Positions 8,022 through 17,440 are shown, numbered from the stretch's first letter. The stretch: 64,000 nucleotides of DNA from Mycobacterium paraterrae (GCF_022430545.2 NZ_CP092488.2:2852001-2916000), one strand, 5' to 3'. Made by a program: numbers and translations. Notes: generated by a model from the sequence alone, not told the origin.

Positions 8022-8737
8022 CTCAGATCGCTATCGTCGTCTACCCGGGATTCACGGCGCTGGATTTCATCGGCCCCTACGAGGTGCTGCATCGGATGCC
8101 CGACACCGAAGTGCGCTTCCTGTGGCACGAGCCTGGCCCGATCACCGCCGACTCCGCCGCCCTGGTCATCGGGGCCACCCACTCCTTTGACGAAACCCCC
8201 TCGCCGGACGTCATTTTGGTACCGGGCGGCGTAACCACCGTCGAGCATGCCCGCGACGAGAAGCTGCTGGACTGGGTGCGCACCGCGCACCAGACCGCGA
8301 CCTGGACGGCGTCGGTGTGCTCGGGTTCGCTGATCCTGGCCGCCGCCGGTTTGCTGAAAAGCAAACGCGCCACCTCGCATTGGAGTGTGCTGGCTCTGCT
8401 GAAGACGTTGGGCGTCAACGCTGTTGGCGACGAACGGGTGGTGCACGAAGGCAACATCGTCAGCAGCGCCGGCGTATCGGCCGGCATCGACCTGGCGCTG
8501 TGGCTGGCAGGCGAGATCGCCGGCGAAGACCCCGCCAAAGCCATCCAGCTGGCCATCGAATACGACCCGCAGCCGCCGTTCGACTCCGGTCACATGTCGA
8601 AGGCGTCGGCGAAGACAAAGGCGCTTGCCACCGCCAACGTCGCCCGGGGAGTCGAGATTCCTGCGGCGCTCACCGCCGGTGCGCGATTGCTCTGGGACCG
8701 GGCGCTGGATGCGGTCCGGGCGAAGGCCGTCCGCTAG
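8018..8737 (+). CDS. DJ-1/PfpI-family protein (isonitrile hydratase-like)
   Basis: This 239-residue DJ-1/PfpI enzyme has the nucleophile cysteine in ASVCSGSLILAAAGLL, about residue 95, and the N-terminal strand IAIVVYPGFTALDFIGPYEVL shared with isonitrile hydratase-like members. It lacks any HTH domain. The ATG overlaps the stop of the upstream DJ-1/AraC regulator, so the two are co-translated. The tail after about residue 190 (HMSKASAKTKALATANV onward) is an extra helical segment. The substrate is unproven. Confidence 0.86.
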   Translation: MTQIAIVVYPGFTALDFIGPYEVLHRMPDTEVRFLWHEPGPITADSAALVIGATHSFDETPSPDVILVPGGVTTVEHARDEKLLDWVRTAHQTATWTASVCSGSLILAAAGLLKSKRATSHWSVLALLKTLGVNAVGDERVVHEGNIVSSAGVSAGIDLALWLAGEIAGEDPAKAIQLAIEYDPQPPFDSGHMSKASAKTKALATANVARGVEIPAALTAGARLLWDRALDAVRAKAVR

Positions 8738-8768
8738 CAATCGCCCCGGCGCGGGAGGGCAGGCAAAG

Positions 8769-8827
8769 TGCCCGCCTCCGAGCGACAACGTCAGCGAACT
8801 CCCCGAGTTGTCGCTCGAAGGCGGGCA
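8769..8827. repeat. palindromic hairpin repeat, copy 1
   Basis: Arms at 8769-8789 and 8807-8827 pair over 21 bp with a single mismatch around a 17-nt loop. The outer part (TGCCCGCCT / AGGCGGGCA) and AGCGACAAC / GTTGTCGCT recur near 51.5 and 51.95 kb. This copy fills the gap between two convergent genes, so it may also act as a terminator. Confidence 0.85.
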
Positions 8828-8861
8828 CAACGGGCACCGGGAAACTTCCTGGCGCTGGTGG

Positions 8862-9689
8862 TTAGCCAGCGATCGCGTCGACCACCGCCTCGGGTTCGTC
8901 CATCGACACGAAGGTCCGCGAACCCGGCACCTCGATCAGCTTGGCGTTGCTGAACACCGCGGCCAACCGCCGGCCCAGGCTCGGCTTGAACACCACGTCG
9001 CCCTGCCCCCAGACCAGCGTGACCGGCTTGTCGAATCGGGTCAGCCGGTCGGCCACGTCGGTGAGGTCGGCCTTGGCGATGTCGCGCAGCAGCGTCGCCA
9101 GGTCACGACGGATCAGGCCGTTGTCGAGGCACGGCCTGATCCACTCGAGCGTCACCCGCTTGTCGGGCCGCGTGATGAGCAGGCCAAACCCGGCCGCCGA
9201 GTTGCGCAACGCGCCGATCCGCATCGGCTCCATCATCGCCTTGATCGTGACCGGGCCACGTAGCAAGCCGAACACCGCGTTGAACGGAAACGGCGGGCAC
9301 TGGTCGAAGGCGTCGCAGTTGGTCAGCACCAGACGACCGATACGTTCCGAGCGGGCGTCGACGGCGAGCTGGCAGATTCCACCGCCGGTGTCGCTGCCCA
9401 CCAGCGTCACCTCCGAGAGGTCGAGCGCGTCGAGAGCGTCGTTGACGATCGAGGCGACGCCCCGCAATGACAGCGCGCCGGCGTCGTCGACGGGAATCGT
9501 GTGTGAGCCCAGCGGCAGGGTCGGCACGATGCAGCGGTAGCCGCGTCGGCCGAGCTCCTCGGCGACCTCGCGCCAGATCTCGCCGTCGACCAACACCCCG
9601 TGGACGAAGAACACCGGCGGATACGCCGAGTCCTTCGGGCCGTACTCGCGATAGTCGATGGTTGCCTGCGTGAGCGTCAGTTGAGTCAT
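8862..9689 (-). CDS. alpha/beta hydrolase with Asp nucleophile position
   Basis: This alpha/beta-hydrolase fold protein has about 275 residues. The oxyanion motif FFVHGVLVDGEIW is near residue 30. The nucleophile elbow reads VGSDTGGG, so the usual Ser is Asp, as in haloalkane dehalogenases and epoxide hydrolases. The expected C-terminal catalytic His is not seen: the segment reads GSRTFVSMDEPEAV where GHF would be typical. Activity is therefore uncertain. The ATG at 9689 was chosen over a GTG three codons upstream. It is convergent with the DJ-1 gene and divergent from bpoC. Confidence 0.8.
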   Translation of the reverse strand: MTQLTLTQATIDYREYGPKDSAYPPVFFVHGVLVDGEIWREVAEELGRRGYRCIVPTLPLGSHTIPVDDAGALSLRGVASIVNDALDALDLSEVTLVGSDTGGGICQLAVDARSERIGRLVLTNCDAFDQCPPFPFNAVFGLLRGPVTIKAMMEPMRIGALRNSAAGFGLLITRPDKRVTLEWIRPCLDNGLIRRDLATLLRDIAKADLTDVADRLTRFDKPVTLVWGQGDVVFKPSLGRRLAAVFSNAKLIEVPGSRTFVSMDEPEAVVDAIAG

Positions 9690-9780
9690 GGCTGCCACTC
9701 AACCGCCGAACACACTGCCAGCACGACGCCGTCGACTGCCAAATGCTGCCAGCGGGCCGGTGTCGCGTAGTTTCGTCGTC

Positions 9781-10569
9781 GTGATCAACCTGGCTTATGA
9801 CGACAACGGGACGGGGGAGCCCGTCCTCTTCATCGCCGGCCGCGGCGGACTGGGACGCACCTGGCATCTGCATCAGGTCCCGGCCTTCTTGAACGCCGGC
9901 TACCGCGTCATCACGTTCGACAACCGCGGGGTGGGCGCGACGGCGAGCGCCGACCAGTTCACGACCGAGAGCATGGTCGCCGACACCGCGGCGCTGATCG
10001 AGTCGCTCGGCGTCGGCCCGGTCCGCATCGTGGCGGTGTCGATGGGCTCCTTCATCGCCCAGGAGCTGATGCTGGCCCGGCCGGACCTGGTCACTCAGAC
10101 GGTGTTGATGGCCACCCGCGGCCGGTTGGACAAGGCCCGCGACTTCTTCCGCACGGCCGAGGACGAATTGGCCGCGTCCGGGGTGCAGATCCCGACCGCC
10201 TACGACGCCAAGATCCGGCTGCTGGAGAGCTTCTCACCCAAGACGCTGAACAACGACGAAGCGGTCGCCGAGTGGATCAGCATGTTCACCATCTGGCCGA
10301 TCAAGATCACGCCGGGCATCGTTCGTCAGGGCTGGATCTCGCCGCAGGGCAACCACCTGCCCTCCTACGGGGGCATCCACACGCCGACGCTGGTCATCGG
10401 TTTCGCCGACGACGTCGTGACGCCGCCGCACCTGGGCAAAGAGGTTGCCAATGCCATTCCGGGCGCCAAGTACCAGTTGATCGCCGACACCGGCCACCTC
10501 GGATTCCTGGAAAGGCCCGATACGGTCAACGCGACGATCCTGAAGTTCTTCAAGAGCATGGGGTTCTGA
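9781..10569 (+). CDS. bpoC: alpha/beta hydrolase BpoC (MenH candidate)
   Basis: The product of 262 residues is an alpha/beta hydrolase that matches Rv0554 in place and in sequence as I recall it. The GTG start gives INLAYDDNGTGEPVLFIAG, the known N terminus. The nucleophile Ser lies in VAVSMGSF and the catalytic His in DTGHLGF. The old name bromoperoxidase is doubtful. Its place between menC and menD supports SHCHC synthase (MenH) activity in menaquinone synthesis, which is an inference from context. Confidence 0.88.
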   Translation: MINLAYDDNGTGEPVLFIAGRGGLGRTWHLHQVPAFLNAGYRVITFDNRGVGATASADQFTTESMVADTAALIESLGVGPVRIVAVSMGSFIAQELMLARPDLVTQTVLMATRGRLDKARDFFRTAEDELAASGVQIPTAYDAKIRLLESFSPKTLNNDEAVAEWISMFTIWPIKITPGIVRQGWISPQGNHLPSYGGIHTPTLVIGFADDVVTPPHLGKEVANAIPGAKYQLIADTGHLGFLERPDTVNATILKFFKSMGF

Positions 10570-10654
10570 GCCGCCGAGTGTGCGGGTTATCCACGCTGAT
10601 CAGCGAATTTCGCGCCCAAAAGGTGCACAGTCGACGAACCTCTAGGCTGGTCTG

Positions 10655-12283
10655 GTGAATCCCTCGACGGCTCAGGCCCGCGTCGTCGTCGACGAACTGA
10701 TTCGCGGCGGCGTCCGCGACGTGGTGCTGTGCCCGGGCTCGCGGAATGCCCCGCTGGCCTTCGCGCTGCAGGACGCCGACCGCGAGGGCCGAATCCGCCT
10801 GCACGTCCGCATCGACGAGCGGACCGCCGGGTTCCTGGCCGTCGGGCTGGCGATCGCCGCGGGCACACCGGTCTGCGTCGCGATGACGTCCGGCACCGCG
10901 GTGGCCAACCTCGGGCCCGCGGTGGTCGAGGCCAACTACGCCCGGGTGCCGCTGATCGTGCTGTCGGCCAACCGGCCCTACGAGATGCTCGGCACCGGCG
11001 CCAACCAGACCATGGAGCAGCTGGGCTACTTCGGCACCCAGGTTCGCGCCACGATCAGCCTCGGGCTGGCCGAGGACGCCCCGGACAAGATGGACACCTT
11101 CAACGCCACGTGGCGCTCGGCCACCTGCCGCGTGCTGGTCGCCGCGACAGGGGCTCGAAGCGCCAACGCCGGCCCGGTGCAGTTCGACATTCCGCTGCGC
11201 GAGCCGCTGGTACCCGACCCCGAGCCCGGCGACATCCCGCCCGGGCGGCCCGACGGCCGGCCGTGGACCTACACCCCGGCGGTCACCTTCGACCAGCCGC
11301 TGGACATCGACCTGAGCCTCGACACCGTGGTGATCGCCGGCCACGGAGCGGGCCAGCGGCCCGAGCTGGCCGCGCTGCCGACCGTCGCCGAGCCGACCGC
11401 CCCGGCCGCCGCCAACCCCCTGCACCCGTTGGCGCTGCCGAAGCTGCGCCCGCAGCAGGTGATCATGCTCGGCCGTCCCACCCTGCACCGGCCGGTGTCG
11501 GCCCTGCTGGCCGACCCGTCGCTACCGGTGTACGCGCTGACCACCGGCCCGCGCTGGCCTGACGTCTCGGGCAACTCGCAGGCCACCGGCACCCGCGCGG
11601 TCACTACCGGTACGCCGCGCGCCGACTGGTTGAACCGCTGCGGCGAACTCAACCGTCACGCCGTCGCCACGGTGCGCGACCAGCTCGCGGCGCACCCACT
11701 GACCACCGGACTGCACGTCGCCGCGGCCGTCGCCGATGCGCTGCGCCCCTGCGACCAGCTGGTGCTCGGCGCGTCGAACCCGGTCCGTGATGCCGCGCTG
11801 GTCGGCCTCAATCCCCACGGGGTGAAAGTCCGCTCCAACCGCGGCGTCGCCGGCATCGACGGCACGGTGTCCACCGCGATCGGCGCCGCGCTGGCGCACG
11901 ATGCGACCGGTGGGCGGACGGTGGCATTGATCGGCGATATGACCTTCGTCCACGACAGCTCCGGTCTGCTCATCGGCCCGACCGAGCCAGTCCCGGCCGA
12001 CTTGACCATCGTGGTGTCCAACGACAACGGCGGCGGCATCTTCGAACTGCTCGAGCAGGGCGACCCCCGATTCTCCGACGTGTCGGCCCGGGTGTTCGGC
12101 ACGCCGCACGACGTGGACGTCGGTGCGCTGTGCCGCGCGTACCACATCGACAGCCGGCAGATCGAGCTCGGCGACCTGCGGGCCGCACTCGACGAGCCGG
12201 CCGCCGGCCTGCGGGTGCTGGAGGTCAAGGCGGACCGGTCGTCGCTGCGGCAGTTGCACGCGGCCATCAAGGCAGCTTTGTGA
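10655..12283 (+). CDS. menD: SEPHCHC synthase MenD
   Basis: MenD is the thiamine-diphosphate enzyme that joins isochorismate and 2-oxoglutarate to form SEPHCHC, the committed step of menaquinone synthesis. The 542-residue chain has the N-terminal PYR-domain signature VVLCPGSRNAPLAF and the C-terminal ThDP/Mg motif IGDMTFVHDSSGLL followed by VVSNDNGGGIF. The start is GTG at 10655. Its stop overlaps the next gene by GTGA, so the downstream membrane protein is translationally coupled. Confidence 0.95.
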   Translation: MNPSTAQARVVVDELIRGGVRDVVLCPGSRNAPLAFALQDADREGRIRLHVRIDERTAGFLAVGLAIAAGTPVCVAMTSGTAVANLGPAVVEANYARVPLIVLSANRPYEMLGTGANQTMEQLGYFGTQVRATISLGLAEDAPDKMDTFNATWRSATCRVLVAATGARSANAGPVQFDIPLREPLVPDPEPGDIPPGRPDGRPWTYTPAVTFDQPLDIDLSLDTVVIAGHGAGQRPELAALPTVAEPTAPAAANPLHPLALPKLRPQQVIMLGRPTLHRPVSALLADPSLPVYALTTGPRWPDVSGNSQATGTRAVTTGTPRADWLNRCGELNRHAVATVRDQLAAHPLTTGLHVAAAVADALRPCDQLVLGASNPVRDAALVGLNPHGVKVRSNRGVAGIDGTVSTAIGAALAHDATGGRTVALIGDMTFVHDSSGLLIGPTEPVPADLTIVVSNDNGGGIFELLEQGDPRFSDVSARVFGTPHDVDVGALCRAYHIDSRQIELGDLRAALDEPAAGLRVLEVKADRSSLRQLHAAIKAAL

Positions 12284-12810
12284 CGCGTTTGGTCGGCGCT
12301 CTGGCCGTGCTGAAGACGTGGTGGCGCATCCTGATCCACGGCCGCAGCGGCGAATTCCCCAACACCCGTGGACATCACGCGGTCCGCGTCGCCCGGGTCA
12401 CGGTGCTCATCGTCGCCGGGCTGGTGACCCTGCAATCGGTGTTGCTGGTGGCCGGGGCCGTGCGCAACGACTTTGCGATCACGCACAACATGGGCGCGGC
12501 GGAAGCCGAGGTGCTCGACGCGGGTCCGCGACGCTCGACCATCGAGTTCGTCACCCCTGACCGGGTCACCTACCGGCCTGAGCTCGGCGTGCTATACCCG
12601 TCCGAATTGGCAACGGGCATGCGGATTTACGTCGAGTACGACAAGCGCAACCCGAATCTCGTTCGGGTGCAACATCGCAACGCCAAGCTGGCGATTGTCC
12701 CCGCGGGTTCCATTGCGGTGCTCGGCTGGCTGGTCGCCGCGGCGGTCTTGTCGGGTCTGGCGTTGGTCGACAAACGGCTGGACCGTCAGCTGGTCGGCGC
12801 GCGAGCGTGA
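12280..12810 (+). CDS. DUF3592-like membrane protein (Rv0556 type)
   Basis: The 176-residue protein has an N-terminal membrane helix (VTVLIVAGLVTLQSVLLVAGAV), an extracytoplasmic domain with RSTIEFVTPDRVTYRPELG, and a C-terminal helix (IAVLGWLVAAAVLSGLALV). This pattern fits the DUF3592 family. The GTG start overlaps the menD stop. Function is unknown. It is the positional equivalent of Rv0556. Confidence 0.82.
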   Translation: MTRLVGALAVLKTWWRILIHGRSGEFPNTRGHHAVRVARVTVLIVAGLVTLQSVLLVAGAVRNDFAITHNMGAAEAEVLDAGPRRSTIEFVTPDRVTYRPELGVLYPSELATGMRIYVEYDKRNPNLVRVQHRNAKLAIVPAGSIAVLGWLVAAAVLSGLALVDKRLDRQLVGARA

Positions 12811-12826
12811 AGCTGGTGTGGGCATC

Positions 12827-13456
12827 CTAATTGGTCAGCGCGTCGAGCCAGCCCGGATCATCGGTGTCGACAACGCTTCTGGTGTTCAGGTTGTAAATCG
12901 TCGGCGTGCCCGGGTTCTCCGGGTTCTCGTCGTGCAGCCGCGCTTTGTTCGCGTCGCCCACCGCGTTGGCGTCGACGGCGTTGTCGCCGGCCGCAATCCG
13001 GTCGGCGACCACGTCGGGCAACCCGCTTTCCCTGGCCATCGCCACGACGGCGGCATTGCTCGGTCCGTCCTTGCTCTGGTGGCGGTAGAGGTCTTGCACG
13101 AAGGCCTGATACGCCGTCGGTGCCGTGGCCGGGTCGGCAGCCAGGAACAGCGCATTCACCAGACCGGTCGACACGTCGTTGTGGTGGCGGGCATTCAGGA
13201 AGGTCAGCCACCGATACGTGATCGCCAGCCGACCGCCGGCCACCGCGGCCGCGAGCTTGTCACCGTCGGTCGCTTCCATCTCCGCGCAGTACGGGCACTG
13301 GGGCTCGCAGAAGATTTCCAACTGCACCGGGGCGAGCCACGACCCGACCAGCACTCCGTTGCCGTCCAGGGTGCGCGGCACGTCGGCGTGCGCGGTGCCG
13401 GTGGTGAACATCACCAGGCTCCACGCGATCGCCAAAACGCCCAGGTAGGACCGCAT
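12827..13456 (-). CDS. secreted DsbA-like thiol oxidoreductase
   Basis: This 209-residue protein has a signal peptide (about residues 1-24, ending TGTAHA) and a DsbA/thioredoxin_4 domain. The active site is CPYC in FCEPQCPYCAEME, and the cis-Pro loop is NPGTPTIYNLN. It would act outside the membrane in disulfide formation or reduction. It is convergent with the DUF3592-like gene and divergent from mgtA. I do not recall a gene here in M. tuberculosis, so it is probably a local insertion. Confidence 0.87.
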   Translation of the reverse strand: MRSYLGVLAIAWSLVMFTTGTAHADVPRTLDGNGVLVGSWLAPVQLEIFCEPQCPYCAEMEATDGDKLAAAVAGGRLAITYRWLTFLNARHHNDVSTGLVNALFLAADPATAPTAYQAFVQDLYRHQSKDGPSNAAVVAMARESGLPDVVADRIAAGDNAVDANAVGDANKARLHDENPENPGTPTIYNLNTRSVVDTDDPGWLDALTN

Positions 13457-13541
13457 CGCAAGATTCCCCTTTGCGTCAGAGTTCGTGTCGCGTATGCCAG
13501 TCGGTAACCATATCGACAGGCGGCACTGTCACCGTGATGGT

Positions 13542-14696
13542 GTGCGAGTAGCGATTGTCGCGGAATCCTTTCTCCCGCACGTCAACGGCGTGAGCAACTC
13601 CGTCGTCCGTACTCTCGAGCATCTGCGCCGCACCGGCCACGAGGCGCTCGTCATCGCTCCCGATACTCCGCACGGCGAAGAGCCCGCGGAGCGCGTCTAC
13701 GACGGTATCCGGATTCACCGGGTGCCGTCCTGGATGTTCCCGAAGGTCACCACCCTGCCGCTGGGGCTGCCGCTGCCGCGAATCCTGCGGGTGCTGCGCG
13801 GTTTCGAGCCCGACGTCGTGCACCTGGCCTCACCTGCGCTGCTCGGCTGGGGCGGGGTGAAGGCCGCTCGCCGTCTCGGTGTGCCCACCGTCGCGGTCTA
13901 CCAGACCGACGTGCCGGGTTTCGCCGCCAGCTACGGCATCGGCCCAACCGAACGGGCCGCCTGGGCCTGGTTTCGTCACCTGCACAAGCTCGCCGACCGG
14001 ACGCTGGCCCCGTCCACCGCGACCATGGAATCGCTTGTCGCTCATGGCATTCCGCGGGTGCACAAATGGGCCCGCGGCGTCGACATGATCGGTTACGCGC
14101 CGTCGGCGCGCGACGAGGCGCTGCGTGAGCACTGGTCGCCGGACGGCAAGCCGATCGTCGGGTTCGTCGGCCGGCTCGCACCGGAGAAGCACGTCGAACG
14201 GCTCGCCGCACTGGCCGCGTCCGGTGACGTGCAGGTCGTCATCGTCGGTGACGGTGTCGACCGAGCCAAGCTGCAATCAGCCATGCCCACAGCCGTTTTC
14301 ACCGGCGCGCTGTACGGCGAGGAACTCGCGGCGGCGTACGCCAGCATGGACGTCTTCGTGCACGCGGGTGAGCACGAAACGTTCTGCCAGGTGGTGCAGG
14401 AGGCGCTGGCGTCCGGGTTGCCGGTGGTCGCCCCCGACGCCGGCGGGCCCCGCGACCTGGTCACGCCGTACCGCACCGGGCTGCTGCTGCCGGTCAAGGA
14501 ATTCGAAGCCCAACTGCCGCAGGCCGTTTCACACCTACTCGAAGAGCGGCCACGCTACTCGGTTGCCGCCCGTAAGAGCATCCTGGAACGCAGCTGGCCC
14601 GCCATCTGCGACGAACTGCTCGGCCACTACGAGGCCGTCCTGTCGCCGATCGCCCGCGCGCGGCTGGCGCGCCGGCAACAGGCGCAGGGCGAGTGA
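13542..14696 (+). CDS. mgtA: GT4 mannosyltransferase MgtA
   Basis: The 384-residue product is a GT-B glycosyltransferase of family 4, orthologous by place and sequence to Rv0557 (MgtA, once called PimB). It transfers mannose to a glucuronosyl diacylglycerol lipid in the cell envelope. The N terminus VRVAIVAESFLPHVNGVSNS carries the acceptor loop, and the donor motif is GEHETFCQVVQEALASGLPV. The GTG at 13542 gives the expected N terminus, and longer frames are not supported. Confidence 0.9.
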   Translation: MRVAIVAESFLPHVNGVSNSVVRTLEHLRRTGHEALVIAPDTPHGEEPAERVYDGIRIHRVPSWMFPKVTTLPLGLPLPRILRVLRGFEPDVVHLASPALLGWGGVKAARRLGVPTVAVYQTDVPGFAASYGIGPTERAAWAWFRHLHKLADRTLAPSTATMESLVAHGIPRVHKWARGVDMIGYAPSARDEALREHWSPDGKPIVGFVGRLAPEKHVERLAALAASGDVQVVIVGDGVDRAKLQSAMPTAVFTGALYGEELAAAYASMDVFVHAGEHETFCQVVQEALASGLPVVAPDAGGPRDLVTPYRTGLLLPVKEFEAQLPQAVSHLLEERPRYSVAARKSILERSWPAICDELLGHYEAVLSPIARARLARRQQAQGE

Positions 14697-14697
14697 G

Positions 14698-15522
14698 CTA
14701 GCCCTGCGCCAGCTCGGCAACCGGCTGCCATTCCTCCCAGTTGCTCAGCCGCTGTTCGTAATCAGCCTTGGCAATCCGGAGCGGTGATTCGCCGAAGAAC
14801 ACCCGCAGCGGCGGCTTCTCGGCGTCGACGACCTTGAGTATCGCCGCGGCACTGGCTGTCGGATCGCCGGGTGCCGACCACCGGGTCTTGCGGCCTTCCT
14901 CGGTGGCGGCGTGCACCTCGGCGTAGTCCGCCAATTCGTCGGCCCGTCGCGACGACGACCCCGACCAGTCGGTGGAATATCCCTGCGGCTCGACCAGTGT
15001 GACGTGCACACCGAACGACTCGACTTCCTGGGCCAGCGACTGCGAGAAACCCTCCAGCGCCCACTTCGACGCGCAGTAGATGCCTACGTCGGCAAACGCG
15101 GTGATGCCGCCGATCGACGACACCTGCACGATGTGGCCGCTGCGTTGAGCCCGCAGATAAGGCAACGCGGCCTGGGTGACCCACAGGGCTCCGAAGACGT
15201 TGGTCTCGAACTGGTCGCGGGCGTCTTGCTCGGACAGTTCCTCGACGAAGCCGAACTGTCCGTAGCCGGCGTTGTTGACCACGACGTCGAGCCGCCCGAA
15301 ATGGTCGTGCGCCTGCTTGACGGCGGCGAAGTCGGCCGCGCGGTCGGTGACGTCCAGTTGGATGGGCAATATCGCGTCGCCGAACCTGTCGACCAGATCG
15401 GCCAGGGTGGCGGTGTCGCGCGCGGTGGCGGCGACTTTGTCGCCTCGCTCCAGGGCCGCGATGGCCCATTCCCGCCCGAAGCCTCGTGAAGTACCGGTGA
15501 TGAACCAAACTTTTTCTGTCAC
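14698..15522 (-). CDS. short-chain dehydrogenase/reductase
   Basis: This classical SDR of 274 residues has the NAD(P)-binding motif TGTSRGFG at the N terminus, NNAGYG, the catalytic Ser in VSSIGGI and the YxxxK pair in YCASKWALEG. The GTG at 15522 gives TEKVWFITGTSRG, the usual N terminus. It ends 2 bp from the convergent mgtA stop. It lies inside the menaquinone block but has no known role there. The substrate is unknown. Confidence 0.9.
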   Translation of the reverse strand: MTEKVWFITGTSRGFGREWAIAALERGDKVAATARDTATLADLVDRFGDAILPIQLDVTDRAADFAAVKQAHDHFGRLDVVVNNAGYGQFGFVEELSEQDARDQFETNVFGALWVTQAALPYLRAQRSGHIVQVSSIGGITAFADVGIYCASKWALEGFSQSLAQEVESFGVHVTLVEPQGYSTDWSGSSSRRADELADYAEVHAATEEGRKTRWSAPGDPTASAAAILKVVDAEKPPLRVFFGESPLRIAKADYEQRLSNWEEWQPVAELAQG

Positions 15523-15635
15523 GCCGTGGTGCAACGCATCCGTCGTCGACCCATTCCCGGCCGTTTGCGCTGCTCCTCCTCGGGCCGTGCAACGGTCCGC
15601 ATTGTCGCAGCGCGGCAAAAGGTAGGTTCGACGGT

Positions 15636-16325
15636 GTGAACCGGGCGACGCTGGACAAAGACCCTCGCGAGGTGGCGTCGATGTTCGACGGCGTCGCTCG
15701 TCGCTATGACATCACTAACACCGTGCTGTCGCTGGGCCAGGACCGATACTGGCGTCGCGCCACCCGCAAGGCCCTCGACATCGGACCGGGGGACACGGTC
15801 CTCGATCTGGCCGCCGGTACCGCGGTGTCGACGGTCGAGCTGGCCGCCTCCGGCGCGTGGTGCGTGGCCGCCGATTTCTCCGTCGGGATGCTGGCCGCCG
15901 GCCGGGCCCGCCTGGTTCCCAAGGTCGCCGGCGACGCGACCCGCTTGCCGTTCGCCGACAACGTGTTCGACGCGGTCACCATCAGCTTCGGGCTACGCAA
16001 CGTCGCGCAGCGTGACCAGGCGCTGCGCGAGATGGCGCGGGTGACGCGGCCCGGCGGACGGTTGGTGGTCTGCGAATTCTCCACGCCCACCAGCCGGCCC
16101 TTCGCCACGGTGTACAAGGAGTACCTGATGCAGGCCCTGCCGCGGGTGGCCCGCGCGGTGTCGAGCAACCCCGAAGCCTATGTCTATCTTGCGGAATCGA
16201 TTCGGGCCTGGCCCGACCAGTCCGAGCTCGCGCACCAGATATCGGCCGCGGGATGGTCGGCGGTGCGGTGGCGCAATCTCACCGGCGGCATCGTGGCGCT
16301 GCATGCCGCCTACAAGGCCCGTTGA
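15636..16325 (+). CDS. menG: demethylmenaquinone methyltransferase MenG
   Basis: MenG (also called UbiE or MenH in older annotation) performs the final SAM-dependent methylation of demethylmenaquinone. The 229-residue protein carries the UbiE signatures YDITNTVLSLGQDRYWRRAT, the SAM loop VLDLAAGTAVSTVELA, ISFGLRNV and VVCEFSTP. The GTG start is preceded by a GGTAGG-like sequence. It is the positional equivalent of Rv0558. Confidence 0.94.
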   Translation: MNRATLDKDPREVASMFDGVARRYDITNTVLSLGQDRYWRRATRKALDIGPGDTVLDLAAGTAVSTVELAASGAWCVAADFSVGMLAAGRARLVPKVAGDATRLPFADNVFDAVTISFGLRNVAQRDQALREMARVTRPGGRLVVCEFSTPTSRPFATVYKEYLMQALPRVARAVSSNPEAYVYLAESIRAWPDQSELAHQISAAGWSAVRWRNLTGGIVALHAAYKAR

Positions 16326-16387
16326 GTTTCACTCGCGCTGATTCTCGGTCTGGCCCTATCCACCCTCGCGTGCCACCATCGGGTCCG

Positions 16388-17440
16388 GTGAGCCGTGAAT
16401 TCCTTTGGTATATCCCGAATACTGTGCTGGCCGGACACCGGGGCGACGACACCGTCGACGGTTGGGGCAGCCTCGATTACTCGGTCGAGCTGGCGCTGCG
16501 AGCCGAGGCGAACGGCTTCGGCGGTGCGCTGATCGGCACCGGCTGGGGACGGCCGGACGCCTTTACGATCGCGACCGCCATCGCCGCACGCACCACCACC
16601 TTCGCCCCGCTGGTCGCCATCCGGCCCGGCTACTGGCACCCCGCGCATTTCGCCAGCGCCGCCGCCACCCTGGACCAGCTCAGCCGCGGGCGGCTCCTGG
16701 TGAACGTCGTGACCGGCGCCGACGACGTCCTGGCTTACGGCGACGTCGAACTCGACAAGTCGAGCCGCTACGAGCGGACCCGCGAATTCATGCAGCTGGT
16801 CCGCCGGCTCTGGCAAGAAGAAGACGTCAGCTTCGACGGTCAATACTTCTCCGTCGAGCATTCGACGTTGGAACCGCGTCCCGATGGTGACGGACCGAAG
16901 CTGTATTTCGGCGGCGCGTCGGCGGCGGCGGAGGAGGTCGCCGCCGAAGAGGCCGACGTGCAACTGTTTTGGGGCGAGCCGCTGGACGGCATCGCCGAAC
17001 GCATCGAACGACTCAAGCTGCTGTCCGAAAAGCTCGGCCGCGAGCATGCACCGCTGGAGTACGGATTGCGGATCACCACGCTGGTCCGCGACACCTCCGA
17101 GGAGGCATGGCGCGACGCCGAAGCGAAGGTCGCCGAGCTGGCGGGTAAGCCATCGCTGTCGGCGCTGCACAATGCGGCCTCCGCGGAGGGGCAGCGACGG
17201 CTGACCGATCTCGCCGATCGCGGCGAAGTCCTCGACTCCTGCCTCTACACCGCGCCGAGCAGATATGGCGGTGAGGGCGCTGGCACCACGTGGCTGGTCG
17301 GCTCGGCCGCCGAAGTCGCGAGCGCCCTGCAAAAGTACCGGGATCTGGGCGTCAGCCAGTTCATCCTGTCCGACACCCCGTATTTGTCGGAGGTGTCGCG
17401 GATCGGCGAACAGGTCCTGCCGCTACTACGGGTCAGCTGA
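16388..17440 (+). CDS. luciferase-like monooxygenase, SsuD type
   Basis: The 350-residue product is a TIM-barrel flavin monooxygenase of the bacterial luciferase superfamily. IRPGYWHPAHFASAAATLDQ, GRLLVNVVTG and LYFGGASAAAEEVAAEEADV match the alkanesulfonate monooxygenase (SsuD) group. It would use reduced FMN to cleave a C-S bond, with substrate unproven. The GTG start at 16388 excludes a stretch that overlaps menG. The 3' end overlaps menJ by the 8-bp palindrome TCAGCTGA. It replaces Rv0559c-Rv0560c seen here in M. tuberculosis. Confidence 0.87.
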   Translation: MSREFLWYIPNTVLAGHRGDDTVDGWGSLDYSVELALRAEANGFGGALIGTGWGRPDAFTIATAIAARTTTFAPLVAIRPGYWHPAHFASAAATLDQLSRGRLLVNVVTGADDVLAYGDVELDKSSRYERTREFMQLVRRLWQEEDVSFDGQYFSVEHSTLEPRPDGDGPKLYFGGASAAAEEVAAEEADVQLFWGEPLDGIAERIERLKLLSEKLGREHAPLEYGLRITTLVRDTSEEAWRDAEAKVAELAGKPSLSALHNAASAEGQRRLTDLADRGEVLDSCLYTAPSRYGGEGAGTTWLVGSAAEVASALQKYRDLGVSQFILSDTPYLSEVSRIGEQVLPLLRVS

